Below, piece by piece: positions 62,542 to 64,000 of a stretch of 64,000 bases of DNA. Origin of the DNA: DATFVJ01 sp963727015 (lineage in GTDB: Bacteria > Actinomycetota > Actinomycetes > Streptosporangiales > Streptosporangiaceae); the NCBI GenBank assembly GCA_963727015.1, contig CAVSEV010000011.1:868001-932000 (forward strand), given 5' to 3'. The first letter of the stretch is position 1. Every line of letters begins with the position of its first letter. The notes under the pieces are model-generated. The model was not told the origin of the DNA, did no database searches, and saw only the letters and a list, made by a program, of their open reading frames with translations. A program made the translations under genes and the position numbers.

Positions 62542-63344
62542 TCACGCAGGCCCGGCCTGATCCGGCTGGCCGCGGGCCACGATCGCGCTCAGCCAGGAGA
62601 AGGCGACCTGCTGCCACAGGCGTTGACCCATCTCCTCGCAGTGCCCTCCGCCGCCCTCGGCCGCCGTGAACCCGTGGTACTGCTTCTCACAGGCGAGCGC
62701 GTCAAACAGGATGCCGCTCTGGCTGGCAAAGTCGCCTTCTCCTTCGGTGATAAGCGTCGGACAGGTTATCTGACCGGCCCTGCCCGGGACCGTCCCAGGC
62801 CGCCGCGTTCCAGCCGAGTTCAACAGCGGTCAGCATGCCGTACTTGTGGAGTTCTTCCGCGGTGCCGTCGAAACCACCGGTGAACAGCACGGTTGGCCGG
62901 GGGGCTGTTACCGCCGTGCGTGGAGCGGAACATATAGCCGGGCATCGGGACCGGGCTGAAGGGAATCGACACCGCCTCGACGTGGAACGGAAAGTAGGGC
63001 ATGGCCTTACGGAAGGCGTCGAGCTGCCGCTCGTAACCGGACCTGATGCGATCGTCCGCGAGATCGTGGCGGAGGAAAAAGTATGCCTGTCGCCAGTATT
63101 CAGCCGATCGCAGGTAGCCACGCGCGGCGAACTGGTGGTGTCCTCGGGCCGCCGCGTCGTCCGCGGCGGCCGATGCCACCCTGGCGGTGTGACCCCATTC
63201 CTCGTACCACTGCGCGTAGTCACCGGGCGCGATCCGGCCGCCGGTGGCCATGGCCTCCCCGAGATCGGCAGAATCGGCATACGCCCCGATCAGTATGCGC
63301 TGGAGCTGAGCAGCCATGTCCGCATCTTCATGCAGCATTGCCAT
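62542..63344 (-). pseudogene. alpha/beta hydrolase with frameshifts and internal deletion
   Basis: N-terminal frame from 63344: WYEEWGHTARVASAAADDAA, FAARGYLRSAEYWRQAYFFL and VSIPFSPVPMPGYMF, the helical head of hydrolases related to the pseudooxynicotine hydrolase group. The reading then shifts to PTVLFTGGFDGTAEELHKYG and WNAAAWDGPGQG. It jumps directly to ITCPTLITEGEGDFASQSG and the terminal His region (YHGFTAAEGGGGHCEEMGQR) in a third frame. The stretch that should hold the nucleophile elbow is missing, so this is dead. Confidence 0.7.
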
Positions 63345-63680
63345 CGGCTATCCCCCAAGCTTCGTCTTGCCGTGCCTGGCCTGCAGCTTCGGTGTTCGGC
63401 GAGGGGACACCAGCCCCCCCGTTGTGCCGTACCCGTGGTGGCTTCGGTCCAAGATGACGCGGCCGCCCCTGATCAATTCCTGGGGATTCCGCGGCGCGCA
63501 CGTTGAGCCGGGCGGTGGGCTCAGCGCGGCAGCGCGCTGAGGCGATGCCGTGACTCCGCCACGCGGAGTAGCCACTTTCAATCCTGACCGGGCTGCGTGC
63601 GCCGAGGTCCAGCCGATCGGGACAGTACGTCACGCCGGGCGTCCTGGGCGAGGCGCGTTGCGCGCCGCCGCCCACTGCGG

Positions 63681-64000
63681 TCACGAAAACGGCCCAGTCT
63701 TGACGAGCTTGCGCGCGGTCTGCTCGTCGGTCGGGCCTTCGCCGAACGACGGGCACAGCTGGGCGACCCCGCAAGCGCCGCATGCGGGCCTGCGAGCGTG
63801 ACAGACACGGCGGCCGTGCCAGATGAGCCGGTGGGAGGCCGCGGTCCACTCCCGCCGGGGCAGGAGCGCGCCGGCGTCGTGTTCGATCTTGTCCGGGCTG
63901 GTCTGCGCCGTCCAGCCAAACCGCCGGGCGAGCCGGGCGAAATGGGTGTCCACGGTGAGGCTTGGCTTGCCGAACGCGTCGCCGAGCACAACATTGGCGG
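63681..64000 (-). CDS. nth: endonuclease III (partial)
   Basis: The C-terminal ~105 residues; the gene runs off the right edge. SLTVDTHFARLARRFGWT includes the catalytic Asp region (VDTH), and the 4Fe-4S cluster CHARRPACGACGVAQLC has the CX6CX2CX5C spacing of Nth. A base-excision repair glycosylase/AP lyase for oxidised pyrimidines. It ends 336 bases from the broken hydrolase; that spacer holds nothing definable. Confidence 0.93.
   Translation of the reverse strand, partial: ANVVLGDAFGKPSLTVDTHFARLARRFGWTAQTSPDKIEHDAGALLPRREWTAASHRLIWHGRRVCHARRPACGACGVAQLCPSFGEGPTDEQTARKLVKTGPFS

Overview
The window is high-GC DNA from a filamentous-type actinobacterium. GTG starts, GC-rich third positions, a bldC developmental regulator, a small-type PurL with a separate PurS and PurQ, DUF3073, valine dehydrogenase and a FadE5-type acyl-CoA dehydrogenase all point there. 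The order bldC / vdh / DUF3073 / purM / purF / sterol-carrier-like gene / purL / purQ / purS matches the arrangement I know from Streptomyces and relatives, so the right half is a conserved core segment. I cannot fix the genus.

Layout. 1-13.9 kb is accessory and decayed: a partial glucose-type alcohol dehydrogenase, a cyclase/flavoprotein pair, a tRNA-Gly 3' fragment that looks like an integration scar, two polytopic envelope proteins (AftA-like and DUF2142), an IS21 istB remnant, a frameshifted phosphoesterase, DUF1579, a tandem MarR-like regulator and a membrane protein. 14-29 kb holds two MFS transporters (one broken), a secreted lipase, a RecQ-PRTase helicase, a repeat-rich HTH/membrane protein, an LCP ligase, an orphan metal-type ABC ATPase and a double-domain acyl-CoA dehydrogenase. 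29-36 kb has a broken AraC gene, DUF2000, a membrane protein, FadE5-like, Dabb, rhomboid, and a histidine-kinase fragment consisting only of the DHp domain. 36.8-40.5 kb is a bkd-type 2-oxoacid dehydrogenase operon (E1alpha-E1beta-E2). 41.1-49.5 kb is the purine segment with an inserted RsbW-type ATPase gene. 49.7-55.6 kb is vdh, a conserved hypothetical, bldC, a broken tetR and a Pro/Ala-rich protein. 56-64 kb is an Ami1-type amidase (frameshifted), a family A DNA polymerase, a beta-lactamase-fold hydrolase, LtrA, a NYN-LOTUS protein, a collapsed alpha/beta hydrolase and partial nth.

How the genes could work together: Vdh deaminates valine-type amino acids to 2-oxo acids, the Bkd complex converts these to acyl-CoA, and the acyl-CoA dehydrogenases act on acyl-CoA products. 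PurS/Q/L make FGAM, PurF starts the pathway and PurM closes the imidazole ring. Two structural themes stand out. First, short tandem repeats with periods divisible by three are common inside or beside genes. Second, frameshifts are concentrated in accessory genes and absent from the long core genes, which suggests real decay more than bad sequence. Small inverted-repeat (MITE-like) elements sit at gene edges. I found no CRISPR array, rRNA, intact tRNA or recognisable defence system, and no clear wholly new system. The best leads are the Cys-less flavoprotein/cyclase pair, the in-frame repeat array in front of purS, the MITE-like families and the DHp-only kinase fragment.
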